64,000 bases of DNA from assembly GCF_040819555.1 (NCBI RefSeq), contig NZ_CP161920.1, positions 1,673,001 to 1,737,000 on the forward strand, in the 5' to 3' direction. The notes under the pieces were generated by a model. It had not been told where the DNA came from. It ran no database searches and was given only the letters and a program-made list of their open reading frames with translations. Position numbers and translations under genes: made by a program. Source of the DNA: Nitratireductor sp. GISD-1A_MAKvit. Its GTDB lineage: Bacteria; Pseudomonadota; Alphaproteobacteria; Rhizobiales; Rhizobiaceae. Shown piece after piece: positions 19,522-27,969 of this stretch; position 1 is the stretch's first letter, and each line of letters starts with the position of its first letter.

Positions 19522-20505
19522 TCACATCGCCTTTTTGGAAACCTCATGGGTGAAGGCTCCCTCTGGCTCCTTCGTGATCACGGGGTCGGATCCGCCCTGC
19601 AGCAGCGTCTCCACGGTCTGCTGGTAGGCGGCCTCATCCAGCGTGGCATCTTCACCCAGAAGCTTGGCGATTTCGCCCATCATGCGCGTCTGGTGTTTTT
19701 CGGTCTGGGCACCGGTCGCGTCATTGTCGAGCACGATCATCGCTGCCTCTTCCGGGTTGTCCTTCGCCCACATCCACCCCTTCATCGAGGCTTTAACGAA
19801 GCGCGCCATCTTATCCACAAATTCTGGGTCCTGAAGCCTGTCTTCCAGCACATAGAGCCCGTCTTCCAGCGTGGCCACGCCTTCGTCGGTGTAGTTGAAC
19901 ACCACGATGTCGTCTTCGCTCAGTCCGGCATCGATTACCTGCCAGTATTCATTGTAGGTCATGGCGGTGATGCAGTCGGCCTGCTTCTGCAAAAGCGGGT
20001 CGACATTGAAACCGATCTTCTGAATGGTCACTCCATCTTCGGAGCCATCGCGCGGCAGGTCGAGCTTCGAGAGCCAGCTATAGAGCGGATACTCATTGCC
20101 GAAGAACCAGGTGCCGAGCGTCTTGCCCTTGAAGTCTTCCGGTTTTTCGATGCCGGTCTCCCTGCGGCAGACCATGGTGAGGCCCGAGCGTGCGAAGGGC
20201 TGGGCGATGTTCACCACGGGAACGCCTTTCTCGCGTGCGGCCAGCGCTGAGGGGAGCCAGTCCACCATCACATCCGCGCCGCCGCCGGCCAGCACCTGCA
20301 CTGGCGCAATGTCGGGGCCGCCGGGCTTGATCTCGACGTTAAGGTCTTCTTCTTCATAGAAGCCCTGATCCTTGGCGACATAGTATCCCGCGAATTGCGC
20401 CTGCGTCACCCATTTCAGCTGCAGGGTCACATCGTCTGCGGCCATTGACTGCGAGGCGGTGAGCATAAGCGCACCGGATAAAAGGCCTTTCACTGCGTGT
20501 TTCAT
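19522..20505 (-). CDS. ABC transporter substrate-binding protein, NMT1/THI5-like
   Basis: 327 residues with a signal peptide (KGLLSGALMLTASQSMAADD). The mature start VTLQLKWVTQAQFAGYYVAKDQGFYEEEDLNVEIKPGG is the NMT1/THI5-type fold used for pyrimidine-like ligands and sulfonates; GGADVMVDWLPSALAAREKG follows. It is the periplasmic component of the transporter encoded upstream (permeases and ATPase at 20.5-23.3 kb), and all are cotranscribed with dihydropyrimidinase. That context suggests uptake of a pyrimidine or hydantoin-like compound. Confidence 0.87.
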   Translation of the reverse strand: MKHAVKGLLSGALMLTASQSMAADDVTLQLKWVTQAQFAGYYVAKDQGFYEEEDLNVEIKPGGPDIAPVQVLAGGGADVMVDWLPSALAAREKGVPVVNIAQPFARSGLTMVCRRETGIEKPEDFKGKTLGTWFFGNEYPLYSWLSKLDLPRDGSEDGVTIQKIGFNVDPLLQKQADCITAMTYNEYWQVIDAGLSEDDIVVFNYTDEGVATLEDGLYVLEDRLQDPEFVDKMARFVKASMKGWMWAKDNPEEAAMIVLDNDATGAQTEKHQTRMMGEIAKLLGEDATLDEAAYQQTVETLLQGGSDPVITKEPEGAFTHEVSKKAM

Positions 20506-20550
20506 TTTCGCTTCCCTCTTTGATTGGGCCGCCGTTCTCCACGCGGCCGG

Positions 20551-21411
20551 TTATCCACTCCTCATGGATGGATGCCAGAAGGTGACGGCGCGTTCCAGAA
20601 GCGCCACCGCACCGTAAAAAAGTGAGCCAGCCAAAGCGGCAATCGCGATTTCGGCCCACACCATGTCAATGTTCATACGCCCCACCTCGGTGGAGATGCG
20701 GAAACCCATACCCACAATGGGGGTGCCGAAGAATTCGGCGACGATGGCACCGATCAGCGCCAGCGTTGAGTTGATCTTCAGCGCATTGAAGATAAAGGGT
20801 GCTGCCGCTGGAAGCCGCAGTTTGAACAGTGTCTGCCAGTATGAGGATGCATAGGTGCGCATGAGATCGCGGTCGATGGCGGAAGACGCTGAAAGCCCCT
20901 CGACCGTGTTCACCAGCATGGGAAAGAAGGTCATGATGATCACGACCGCCGCCTTGGAGGGCCAGTCAAAGCCGAACCACATGACCATGATCGGCGCGAC
21001 GCCGATGATCGGCAGTGCGGAGACAAAATTGCCCAAGGGCAAAAGGCCGCGCTGCAGGAAGGGCGAGCGATCGATGGCGATGGCCGTCAGGAACCCCGTG
21101 CCACAACCAATCGCATAGCCGATCAGCACGGCCTTAAGGAAGGTCTGCTGGAAATCGGCCCACAGGGTTGGCAGGGACGATGTGATGCGCGCCCAGATGG
21201 CGCTCGGTGGTGTCAGGAGCACGGGCGATATGTTGAAGCCGTGCACCAGCCCTTCCCAGACCACCAGTAGCGTTATGCCGAAAATGGCTGGGATCAGAAG
21301 GCCGAGCGCGCGCCTTGCCTGTGGCGAGCGTGGGTTCAGCCGCGCGAGCCATTCGTTCAGGGTCCATGCGGCAGCCCAGAAAAGAAGCGCTCCGGTGAGG
21401 GCCCAGTTCAT
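20551..21411 (-). CDS. ABC transporter permease (second permease of the pyrimidine-cluster transporter)
   Basis: 286 residues from the ATG at 21411 (MNWALTGALLFWAAAW), which overlaps the stop of the preceding permease by 4 bases. About six transmembrane segments. The EAA-loop region (SSAIDRDLMRTYASSYWQTLFKLRLPAAAPFIFNALK) is typical of the SsuC/TauC/ThiX permease family. It forms the inner-membrane channel with the other permease and the ATPase. In the raw sequence an open frame runs on upstream into the first permease because of a one-base shift there; the two are separate genes. Confidence 0.88.
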   Translation of the reverse strand: MNWALTGALLFWAAAWTLNEWLARLNPRSPQARRALGLLIPAIFGITLLVVWEGLVHGFNISPVLLTPPSAIWARITSSLPTLWADFQQTFLKAVLIGYAIGCGTGFLTAIAIDRSPFLQRGLLPLGNFVSALPIIGVAPIMVMWFGFDWPSKAAVVIIMTFFPMLVNTVEGLSASSAIDRDLMRTYASSYWQTLFKLRLPAAAPFIFNALKINSTLALIGAIVAEFFGTPIVGMGFRISTEVGRMNIDMVWAEIAIAALAGSLFYGAVALLERAVTFWHPSMRSG

Positions 21412-22335
21412 GGCTTTTCTCCCATGCGCGCCATCACCATGCGCTGGCCGACGCCCACGAGCCCGACCAGCACGGCAGCTAGGGCTGCGGCCATGAAGAG
21501 AGCCGACCAGATCTGCACTGTCTGGCCGTAATAGGAGCCGGCCAGAAGCCGCGCGCCGAGGCCGGAAACCGCACCTGTCGGCAGTTCGCCGACGATTGCC
21601 CCCACAAGGCTGATTGCCACGGCCACCTTCATTGAGGTGAAAAGATAGGGGAGGGCGGCTGGCCATCGCAGTTTCCAGAAGGTCTGTGCGCCGCTCGCAT
21701 TGTAGGTCCGCATCAGGTCGAGTTGAAAGGCTTCCGGGCTGCGGAAACCCTTCACCATGCCCACGACCACGGGAAAGAAGGAGAGATAGGTGGAGATCAG
21801 CGCCTTTGGCAGAAGGCCTGACAGGGCCGATGGCGTTCAGCACCACGATGATCATCGGCGCGACCGCGAGGATCGGGATCGTCTGACTGGCAATGACCCA
21901 GGGCATGACGGATTTGTCCATTGCCCGATTGTGCACGATACCAACGGCCAAAAACACGCCGAGCGCGGTGCCGATCACGAAGCCGAGCAGGGTGGAGGAA
22001 AGGGTGATCCAGGCGTGATAGAACAGGTTGCGCTTGGAGGTGAGACGCGTTCCGACCGTGGTTTTCCAGATTTCCGCCACCACCTGATGCGGCGAGGGCA
22101 GCACCGGCCGCTCCTGGGCCATCGTATCGCGCACGAGATCGGCGGCTGTCCATTCCGTCCCCGCCCGTTCATAGGCGTCCATCTGCCAAGGCGCGTTCAG
22201 GTAGACGGTGAACGCATACCAGATCAGGATTATGACCCCGAGCACGATCAGGATCGGTAGTGTCTTGCCTTCCGCCGCGCGTCGGAAGACGGGCGTTTTG
22301 GTGCGGGTCGGGGCTGTGTCCGTCGCCGCCGTCAT
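21408..22335 (-). pseudogene. ABC transporter permease, frameshifted by one extra base
   Basis: The ATG at 22335 (MTAATDTAPTRTKTP) opens a permease with a cytoplasmic N-terminus, a first membrane segment (ILIVLGVIILIWYAF) and the fold up to PMIIVVLNAIG. The frame is then lost. Removing one base from GGG at 21824-21826 (context ACAGGGCC) restores GLSGLLPKALISTYLSFFPV and then VVVGMVKGFRSPEAFQLDLMRTYNASG, the EAA loop, to the stop at 21408. The restored protein has about 308 residues. With the neighbouring permease, ATPase and binding protein it makes a complete importer. The break is probably not biological. Confidence 0.85.
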
Positions 22336-22362
22336 GGTGTCACCATTGGGGCGGCGTGCTCG

Positions 22363-22471
22363 CCCCTCATCCTCACCTTCTCCCCGCAGGCGGGGAGAAG
22401 GGGGCATAGACGGTGCCGCTTCGTCCTTCTCCCCGTGCGCGGGGAGAAGGTGCCGGCAGGCGGATGAGGGG
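22363..22471. repeat. Composite intergenic hairpin repeat within the transporter operon
   Basis: Two adjacent hairpins, CCTTCTCCCCGC/GCGGGGAGAAGG (22376-22401) and CCTTCTCCCCG/CGGGGAGAAGG (22425-22450), lie inside an outer pair CCCCTCATCC (22363) and GGATGAGGGG. The same core occurs at 39424 and a variant at 14379. It lies between the ATPase and first permease genes, so it could stabilise or attenuate the mRNA inside one operon. Confidence 0.75.
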
Positions 22472-22494
22472 CAGCGCTGGCAGTGGACATTTTC

Positions 22495-23319
22495 CTAGTC
22501 ATCGCCATGCCCCGCTCTCAGCCCATCGCGCACCCGGTGTGCAATCTCCAGAAACTCCGGGCTTTCCCGAATGTCGAGCGGTCGATCCTTCGGCAGCGGC
22601 GAAACGATCACGTCCGTCACGCGGCCGGGCCGCGGCGACATGACGATGATGCGCGTCGAAAGATAAACCGCTTCCGGTATCGAGTGGGTCACGAAGCCGA
22701 TGGTCTTGCCGGTGCGCGCCCACAGATCGAGCAATTGCTCGTTCAGATGGTCACGCACGATCTCATCGAGCGCGCCGAACGGTTCGTCCATGAGAAGAAG
22801 GTCGGCGTCAAACGCGAGCGCCCGCGCTATCGAGGCGCGCTGCTGCATGCCGCCCGAGAGCTGCCATGGGAACTTCTTCTCAAAGCCGGCAAGGTTCACC
22901 AGGTCGAGCGTGCGGTGCACACGCTCTTTCTGCTCCGCCTTCGAATAACCCATGATCTCCAGCGGCAGGGCGACATTTTGCTCGATGGTGCGCCAGGGAA
23001 AGAGCCCCGCCGCCTGAAACACATAGCCATAGGCCCGGTTGCGACGCGCCTCTTCCGGCGTCATGCCGTTGACGAGGATTTCGCCGGAGGTGGGCTGTTC
23101 CAGATCGGCGATCACACGCAGAAATGTGGTCTTGCCGCAGCCCGAAGGGCCAATGAAGGAAACGAACTCACCCTTGTTGATGGTCAGGTCCACATCGGCG
23201 AGTGCCCGCACCGGTCCGTCATTGGTCTCGAAGGTGAGGCCGAGCCCGCGGGCTTCCACGACGGGCTGGCTGGTTTGAGGGGAAGACGCTTCCTGGCTGA
23301 TTGCTGGGTTGGCGTTCAA
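22495..23319 (-). CDS. ABC transporter ATP-binding protein of the pyrimidine-cluster importer
   Basis: 274 residues. Walker A GPSGCGKTTFLRV, Q-loop YVFQAAGLFPW, signature LSGGMQQRASIARAL, Walker B LLLMDEPFGALD and H-loop GFVTHSIPEA are all intact; this is the SsuB/TauB/ThiZ-like class. The start is the TTG at 23319, after AAGGGAG and 14 bases past the dihydropyrimidinase stop. There is no ATG in a suitable place, and longer in-frame readings run antisense-like through dihydropyrimidinase. It energises the permeases encoded downstream. Confidence 0.87.
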   Translation of the reverse strand: MNANPAISQEASSPQTSQPVVEARGLGLTFETNDGPVRALADVDLTINKGEFVSFIGPSGCGKTTFLRVIADLEQPTSGEILVNGMTPEEARRNRAYGYVFQAAGLFPWRTIEQNVALPLEIMGYSKAEQKERVHRTLDLVNLAGFEKKFPWQLSGGMQQRASIARALAFDADLLLMDEPFGALDEIVRDHLNEQLLDLWARTGKTIGFVTHSIPEAVYLSTRIIVMSPRPGRVTDVIVSPLPKDRPLDIRESPEFLEIAHRVRDGLRAGHGDD

Positions 23320-23333
23320 TGGATGTGTCTCCC

Positions 23334-24785
23334 TTATACGCCGCTCGCCGGAATGCCCGTCCGCTCTACCTTGCGCGGCGCGGTCACTTCCTTCCATTGC
23401 GAAAGCGCCCGGTTCACCGCCATATGCGGCTTGCGCGCGACGAATTTCCCGTGGCCGGGTTTCGGCTTCACCGCGCCATCTTCGACCACAATTTCGCCGC
23501 GTGACAGAACCGTCTTCGGCAGGCCCTTCACCTCGATGCCCTCGAACACATTGTAGTCGATGGCCGATTGCTGGCTTTTGGCTGAAATCGTCTTTTCCGC
23601 TTCCGGATCCCAGATCACGATGTCCGCATCCGCGCCTTCGACGATGGCGCCTTTCTGCGGATACATGTTCAGGATCTTGGCGATGTTGGTGGAGGTGACG
23701 GCGACGAATTCGTTCATCGTCAACCGGCCCGTATTGACGCCATGGGTCCAAAGAACCGGCATGCGGTCCTCGAGCCCGCCTGTGCCATTGGGGATTTTTG
23801 TGAAATCGTCCACGCCATAGCGTTTCTGGTCCGTGGTGAAGGCGCAATGGTCGGTGGCAACCACCTGCAACGAGCCTGCCTGCAGCCCCGCCCAGAGTGA
23901 ATCCTGATGTTGCTTGTTGCGGAAGGGCGGGCTCATCACGCGGCGCGCCGCGTGGTCCCAGTCGGCATTGGCGTATTCGCTTTCATCCAGCACCAGATGT
24001 TGGATCAGCGGTTCGCCGTAAACGCGCATGCCTTTTTGCCTGGCCCGGCGGATCGCTTCGTGGCTCTGCTCGCAGGAGGTGTGCACCACATAAAGCGGCG
24101 TGCCTGCCATGTCGGCGATCATGATGGCGCGGTTTGTGGCCTCGCCCTCAACCTCGGGCGGGCGCGAATAGGCATGCGCTTCGGGCCCATTGTTGCCTTC
24201 CTCCAGAAGCTTTGCCTGAAGCTGTGCGACCACATCCCCGTTTTCGGCGTGCACAAGCGGCAGGGCGCCAAGCTCGGCGCAGCGCTGGAACGACGAATAC
24301 ATCTCGTCATCGTCCACCATCAGCGCGCCCTTGTAGGCCATGAAATGCTTGAAGGAGGTGATGCCCTTTTCCACCACCTGCGGCATCTCGTTGAACACCT
24401 GCTCGCCCCACCAGGTGATCGCCATGTGGAAGGAGTAGTCGCAGGTCGCCCGGGTCGACTTGTTGTCCCACATCTGGATGGCTTCCAGCAGGGACTGGCC
24501 GGGCGAGGGCAGGCAGAAATCCACCACCATTGTGGTGCCGCCGGAAACGGCAGCGCGTGTTCCACTTTCGAAATCGTCGGTGGAATAGGTGCCCATGAAG
24601 GGCATTTCCAGATGGGTGTGTGGGTCGATCCCGCCCGGCATCACATAGCAGCCCGTGGCGTCGATCTCGTGATCGCCATTGAGATCGTGACCTATCGCCA
24701 CGATCCTGTCGTGCTGTACGAGAATATCTGCCTTCCACGTCCGGTCAGCCGTGACGATGGTTCCGTTTCTGATGACCTTGGACAT
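23334..24785 (-). CDS. hydA: Dihydropyrimidinase (D-hydantoinase)
   Basis: 483 residues, the standard length. The metal-binding HTH pair is in GGIDPHTHLEMPF (H56, H58), the lysine to be carboxylated in SFKHFMAYKG, and further metal histidines in PLYVVHTSCEQS and VHAENGD. The enzyme opens dihydrouracil or dihydrothymine to the N-carbamoyl-beta-amino acid, the second step after PreTA. Gene order downstream on the minus strand is transporter ATPase, permeases and binding protein; upstream are the amidohydrolase, cupin and aminotransferase. Confidence 0.94.
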   Translation of the reverse strand: MSKVIRNGTIVTADRTWKADILVQHDRIVAIGHDLNGDHEIDATGCYVMPGGIDPHTHLEMPFMGTYSTDDFESGTRAAVSGGTTMVVDFCLPSPGQSLLEAIQMWDNKSTRATCDYSFHMAITWWGEQVFNEMPQVVEKGITSFKHFMAYKGALMVDDDEMYSSFQRCAELGALPLVHAENGDVVAQLQAKLLEEGNNGPEAHAYSRPPEVEGEATNRAIMIADMAGTPLYVVHTSCEQSHEAIRRARQKGMRVYGEPLIQHLVLDESEYANADWDHAARRVMSPPFRNKQHQDSLWAGLQAGSLQVVATDHCAFTTDQKRYGVDDFTKIPNGTGGLEDRMPVLWTHGVNTGRLTMNEFVAVTSTNIAKILNMYPQKGAIVEGADADIVIWDPEAEKTISAKSQQSAIDYNVFEGIEVKGLPKTVLSRGEIVVEDGAVKPKPGHGKFVARKPHMAVNRALSQWKEVTAPRKVERTGIPASGV

Positions 24786-24836
24786 GAGTTTCCCCTCTTG
24801 TTTTGTTGTCCACGGTGGAATTGCGGGATCGTCAGA

Positions 24837-26087
24837 TCATTCGACGATCTCCGCCGTTTCCACCACGGCATGGAACAGGACGTCCGCTCCGGCCTGCGCC
24901 CACTCCTTCGTGATCTCTTCCGCCTCATTGTGCGAAAGCCCGTCGACGCAGGGGCACATCACCATGGCGGTCGGCGCCACCTGATTGATCCAGCAGGCGT
25001 CGTGACCGGCGCCCGAAACGATGTCGCGATGCGAATAGCCAAGCCGTTCGGCGGCGTCGCGGATCGCCTTCACGCAGCCTTCGTCGAAGGTGACCGGGGC
25101 GAAATGGCCGACCGGCTCGATTTCGAACTTGATGTCGAGCGCGTCGCAGATGGTCTCGATGCCGGCTTCGATCTTCGCCCGCATCCTGTTCAGCGTCTTC
25201 TCGTCGGGCGAGCGGATGTCCACCGTGAACACCGTCTTGCCGGGAATGACATTGCGAGAATTGGGGTAGACCTCCACATGGCCGATGGCGCCCACGGCGC
25301 TGGGCTGATGGTCCATCGCCACTTCGTGCACCAGCTCCGTCACCCGCGCCATGCCCAGCCCGGCATTGCGGCGCTTGGGCATCGGTGTCGAGCCGGTGTG
25401 GCTCTCCTTGCCGGTCAGCGTCACCTGCAGCCACCACAGGCCCTGCCCATGGGTGACGACGCCGATATCGATGAACTCATCCTCAAGGATCGGCCCCTGC
25501 TCGATATGCAGTTCGAAGAAGGCTTTCATCTTTCGCTGGCCAACGGGCTCGTCGCCCTTCCAGCCAATACGTTCCAGCTCGTCGCCGAAGCGCTTGCCTT
25601 CCGCATCCGTGCGCTCATAGGCCCAGTCGCGCTCATGGACGCCGGCAAACACGCCTGATGCCAGCATGGCAGGCGCAAAGCGCGTGCCTTCCTCATTGGT
25701 CCAGTTGGTCACCACGATGGGGTGTCTGGTCTTGATGCCCAGATCGTTCATCGAGCGGATGATTTCGAGCCCGCCCAGAACGCCGAGCACGCCGTCATAT
25801 TTTCCGCCGGTTGGCTGGGTGTCGAGGTGGGAGCCCACATAGACGGGCAGGGCGTCCGGGTCGGTGCCTGCGCGGGTGGCAAACATGGTGCCCATCTCGT
25901 CCACGCCCATTTCGAGCCCGGCTTCCTCGCACCATTTCTGAAAGAGTTTTCGGCCTTCGCTGTCTTCGTCGGTCAGTGTCTGGCGGTTGTTGCCGCCGGC
26001 CACACCGGGCCCGATCTTCGCCATTTCCATGAGTGAATCCCAGAGGCGGTCGGCGTTGATCTTCAGGTTCTCGCCCGGTGCGGCCAT
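24837..26087 (-). CDS. Zn-dependent N-carbamoyl-amino-acid hydrolase (beta-ureidopropionase type)
   Basis: 416 residues of the M20 peptidase-like amidohydrolase family. VGSHLDTQPTGGKYDGVLGVLGGLE holds the first metal ligands and the bridging Asp, NEEGTRFAPAMLASG the catalytic Glu pair, and SGAGHDACWINQVAPTAMVM the later His. In the pathway context it removes the carbamoyl group from N-carbamoyl-beta-alanine, giving beta-alanine, CO2 and ammonia. It lies 51 bases upstream of the dihydropyrimidinase gene in the same unit. An N-carbamoyl-L-amino-acid amidohydrolase is the alternative reading; the neighbours favour the pyrimidine role. Confidence 0.9.
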   Translation of the reverse strand: MAAPGENLKINADRLWDSLMEMAKIGPGVAGGNNRQTLTDEDSEGRKLFQKWCEEAGLEMGVDEMGTMFATRAGTDPDALPVYVGSHLDTQPTGGKYDGVLGVLGGLEIIRSMNDLGIKTRHPIVVTNWTNEEGTRFAPAMLASGVFAGVHERDWAYERTDAEGKRFGDELERIGWKGDEPVGQRKMKAFFELHIEQGPILEDEFIDIGVVTHGQGLWWLQVTLTGKESHTGSTPMPKRRNAGLGMARVTELVHEVAMDHQPSAVGAIGHVEVYPNSRNVIPGKTVFTVDIRSPDEKTLNRMRAKIEAGIETICDALDIKFEIEPVGHFAPVTFDEGCVKAIRDAAERLGYSHRDIVSGAGHDACWINQVAPTAMVMCPCVDGLSHNEAEEITKEWAQAGADVLFHAVVETAEIVE

Positions 26088-26100
26088 ATTGCGTATTCCC

Positions 26101-26394
26101 TTATTTCAATTCGACTTCGACGAACGACATCGGTTTGTCGCCGCCATTGATAACATTGTGCTCCACACCCTCGTTGCGGCGGTAGGAGACACCTGCTTCA
26201 AGGTTGTTGTGTACGGTCTCGCCGCCCGGCATTTCCAGATGGAAGGCGCAGGGCGTGAGCGTGGTGATCACATAGTCCATGCCGTGCCGGTGCCAGCCGG
26301 TCTCCGCGCCCGGCGCGAAGTCCCAGCGGGTCACGCGCACGCGCTCGTCGTCGATCAGCACTTCATGGGTGGCTTTCTCGCGTTCCGCGGACAT
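26101..26394 (-). CDS. Small cupin-domain protein
   Basis: 97 residues forming a single cupin barrel: WDFAPGAETGWHRHGMDYVITTLTPC is cupin motif 1 with HxH-type ligands, and YRRNEGVEHNVINGGDKPMSFVEVELK is motif 2. It lies 13 bases after the amidohydrolase start on one side and one base from the aminotransferase stop on the other, so it is in the pyrimidine operon. Function unknown; it could be an auxiliary isomerase or a metabolite-binding regulator. Confidence 0.8.
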   Translation of the reverse strand: MSAEREKATHEVLIDDERVRVTRWDFAPGAETGWHRHGMDYVITTLTPCAFHLEMPGGETVHNNLEAGVSYRRNEGVEHNVINGGDKPMSFVEVELK

Positions 26395-26395
26395 C

Positions 26396-27724
26396 TCAGT
26401 CGATCATCCTCAAAACATCGCGCAGATTGTCGATCAGCTCGTCGATCTGGCCTTTGGAGATGATCAGCGGCGGTGAAAGCGCGATGATGTCGCCCGTGGT
26501 GCGGATCAGGAAGCCGCGCTCATAGGCCTTGAGGAAGGCCGAGAAGGCGCGTTTGGTCGGTTCGCCGGGAATGCTCTCCAGCTCCACCGCGCCGACAAGG
26601 CCGATGTTGCGGATGTCGATCACATGCGGTTCGCCCTTGAGTGAGTGCAGCGCGTCTTCCCAGTGGTCGGCAAGCTCCGAGGCGCGGGTTAGCAGCCCCT
26701 CTTCCTGATAGGTGTCGAGCGTCGCCAGACCCGCGGCACAGGCGATCGGATTGCCCGAATAGGTGTAGCCGTGGAAGAACTCGATGAGGTGTTCCGGCCC
26801 GTTCATGAAGGCGTCGTGGATTTCCTTCTTCACGAAAACCGCGCCCATCGGGATGACGCCGTTTGTGATGCCCTTGGCGGTGGTCATGATGTCCGGCACG
26901 ACGCCGAAATAATCCGCCGCAAACGGTGCGCCGAGGCGGCCGAAACCGGTGATGACTTCGTCGAAGATCAGCAAAATGCCGTGCTTGTCGCAGATTTCGC
27001 GCAGACGCTTCAGATAACCTTTCGGCGGGATCAGCACGCCCGTGGATCCAGCCACCGGCTCGACGATCACCGCCGCCACCGTGGATGCGTCGTGCAGGGT
27101 GACGATGCGCTCCAGCTCATCGGCCAGATCGCCGCCATGCTCGGGCTCGCCGCGCGTGAACGCGTTTTCGCCGGGCAGATGCGTGTGCGGCATGTGGTCG
27201 ACGCCCGTCAAAAGCGTGCCGAACATCTTGCGGTTGGCGACGATGCCGCCGACCGAGATGCCGCCGAAATTGACGCCGTGATACCCGCGCTCGCGGCCGA
27301 TCAGCCGGAAGCGGGAGCCATCGCCCCTGGCGCGGTGATAGGCAAGCGCGATCTTGAGTGCCGTTTCGACGCTCTCCGACCCGGAATTGGTGAAGAACAC
27401 GTGGTCCATCCCCTCCGGCGCCATGGCGGCCAGCCGGTTGGCAAATTCGAATGCGATGGGATGGCCCATCTGGAAGGCGGGTGCATAGTCGAGCTCAGCC
27501 GCCTGCTGCTGGATGGCCTCGGTGATCTTCGGCCGGCAGTGGCCGGCATTCACGCACCATAAGCCTGCCGTGCCATCCATGATCTTGCGGCCATCCTCGG
27601 CCGTGAAATGCATGTCCTTGGCGGCGACGAGCATGCGCGGCGTTTCCTTGAACTGCCGGTTCGCGGTGAACGGCATCCAGAACGCAGACAGATCGTTCGG
27701 CCTCTTGTTGAGCCTGTCGAGCAT
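26396..27724 (-). CDS. Class III aminotransferase, probably beta-alanine:pyruvate (omega-amino acid) transaminase
   Basis: 442 residues from the ATG at 27724; upstream in-frame codons would run through the promoter region. Motifs are those of PLP fold-type I subgroup II: FTNSGSESVETALKIALAYHRARG, LLIFDEVITGFGRLG and the PLP lysine in TTAKGITNGVIPMGAVF. The first about 60 residues (FWMPFTANRQFKETPRML) match omega-APT proteins. It would transaminate beta-alanine (or 3-aminoisobutyrate from thymine) to malonic semialdehyde, the last step of the pathway here. It leads the minus-strand operon, opposite rutR, across a RutR-type box. Confidence 0.9.
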   Translation of the reverse strand: MLDRLNKRPNDLSAFWMPFTANRQFKETPRMLVAAKDMHFTAEDGRKIMDGTAGLWCVNAGHCRPKITEAIQQQAAELDYAPAFQMGHPIAFEFANRLAAMAPEGMDHVFFTNSGSESVETALKIALAYHRARGDGSRFRLIGRERGYHGVNFGGISVGGIVANRKMFGTLLTGVDHMPHTHLPGENAFTRGEPEHGGDLADELERIVTLHDASTVAAVIVEPVAGSTGVLIPPKGYLKRLREICDKHGILLIFDEVITGFGRLGAPFAADYFGVVPDIMTTAKGITNGVIPMGAVFVKKEIHDAFMNGPEHLIEFFHGYTYSGNPIACAAGLATLDTYQEEGLLTRASELADHWEDALHSLKGEPHVIDIRNIGLVGAVELESIPGEPTKRAFSAFLKAYERGFLIRTTGDIIALSPPLIISKGQIDELIDNLRDVLRMID

Positions 27725-27808
27725 GACCAAGCTTCCCCTGATTGTTGTTTCGCTCGGCTTGTCCCGGTCAATGCTTGGTGCTTTGCGCGAAGATATGCTA
27801 CGCAATTT

Positions 27809-27824
27809 TTGACCGTTTGGACAA
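27809..27824. promoter_or_regulatory. RutR-type operator between aminotransferase and rutR
   Basis: TTGACC, 4 bases, GGACAA. This differs by one base from a perfect inverted repeat and is close to the RutR consensus TTGACCAnnTGGTCAA. It sits in the divergent region 85 bases upstream of the aminotransferase ATG and about 145 bases upstream of rutR. It would let RutR control both the catabolic/transport operon and itself in response to pyrimidines. Confidence 0.65.
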
Positions 27825-27969
27825 ACGTTAACACCGCCATGTTGGCGGTCAAGGGGATAGTAGGGGAAATGTCCTTGCGCTGGCGCATTCCACAGTGGAC
27901 TAATCGGCTGGACCAGCTTGGCCTTGCGCTATGTGCTGGCCATGCCCGCCGTGCGGGCGAGGCCGCCTG

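Noticed and set aside
20551..22407. A single 618-residue fused permease
   Set aside because: Caused by the one-base shift near 21824: the open frame links the start of the first permease to the second through nonsense sequence. Each permease is recognisable separately with a 4-base overlap.
23320..23847. N-terminal extension of the transporter ATPase, giving 450 residues
   Set aside because: It overlaps the dihydropyrimidinase gene on the same strand in another frame and has no domain. The TTG at 23319 with a good RBS explains a normal ATPase.
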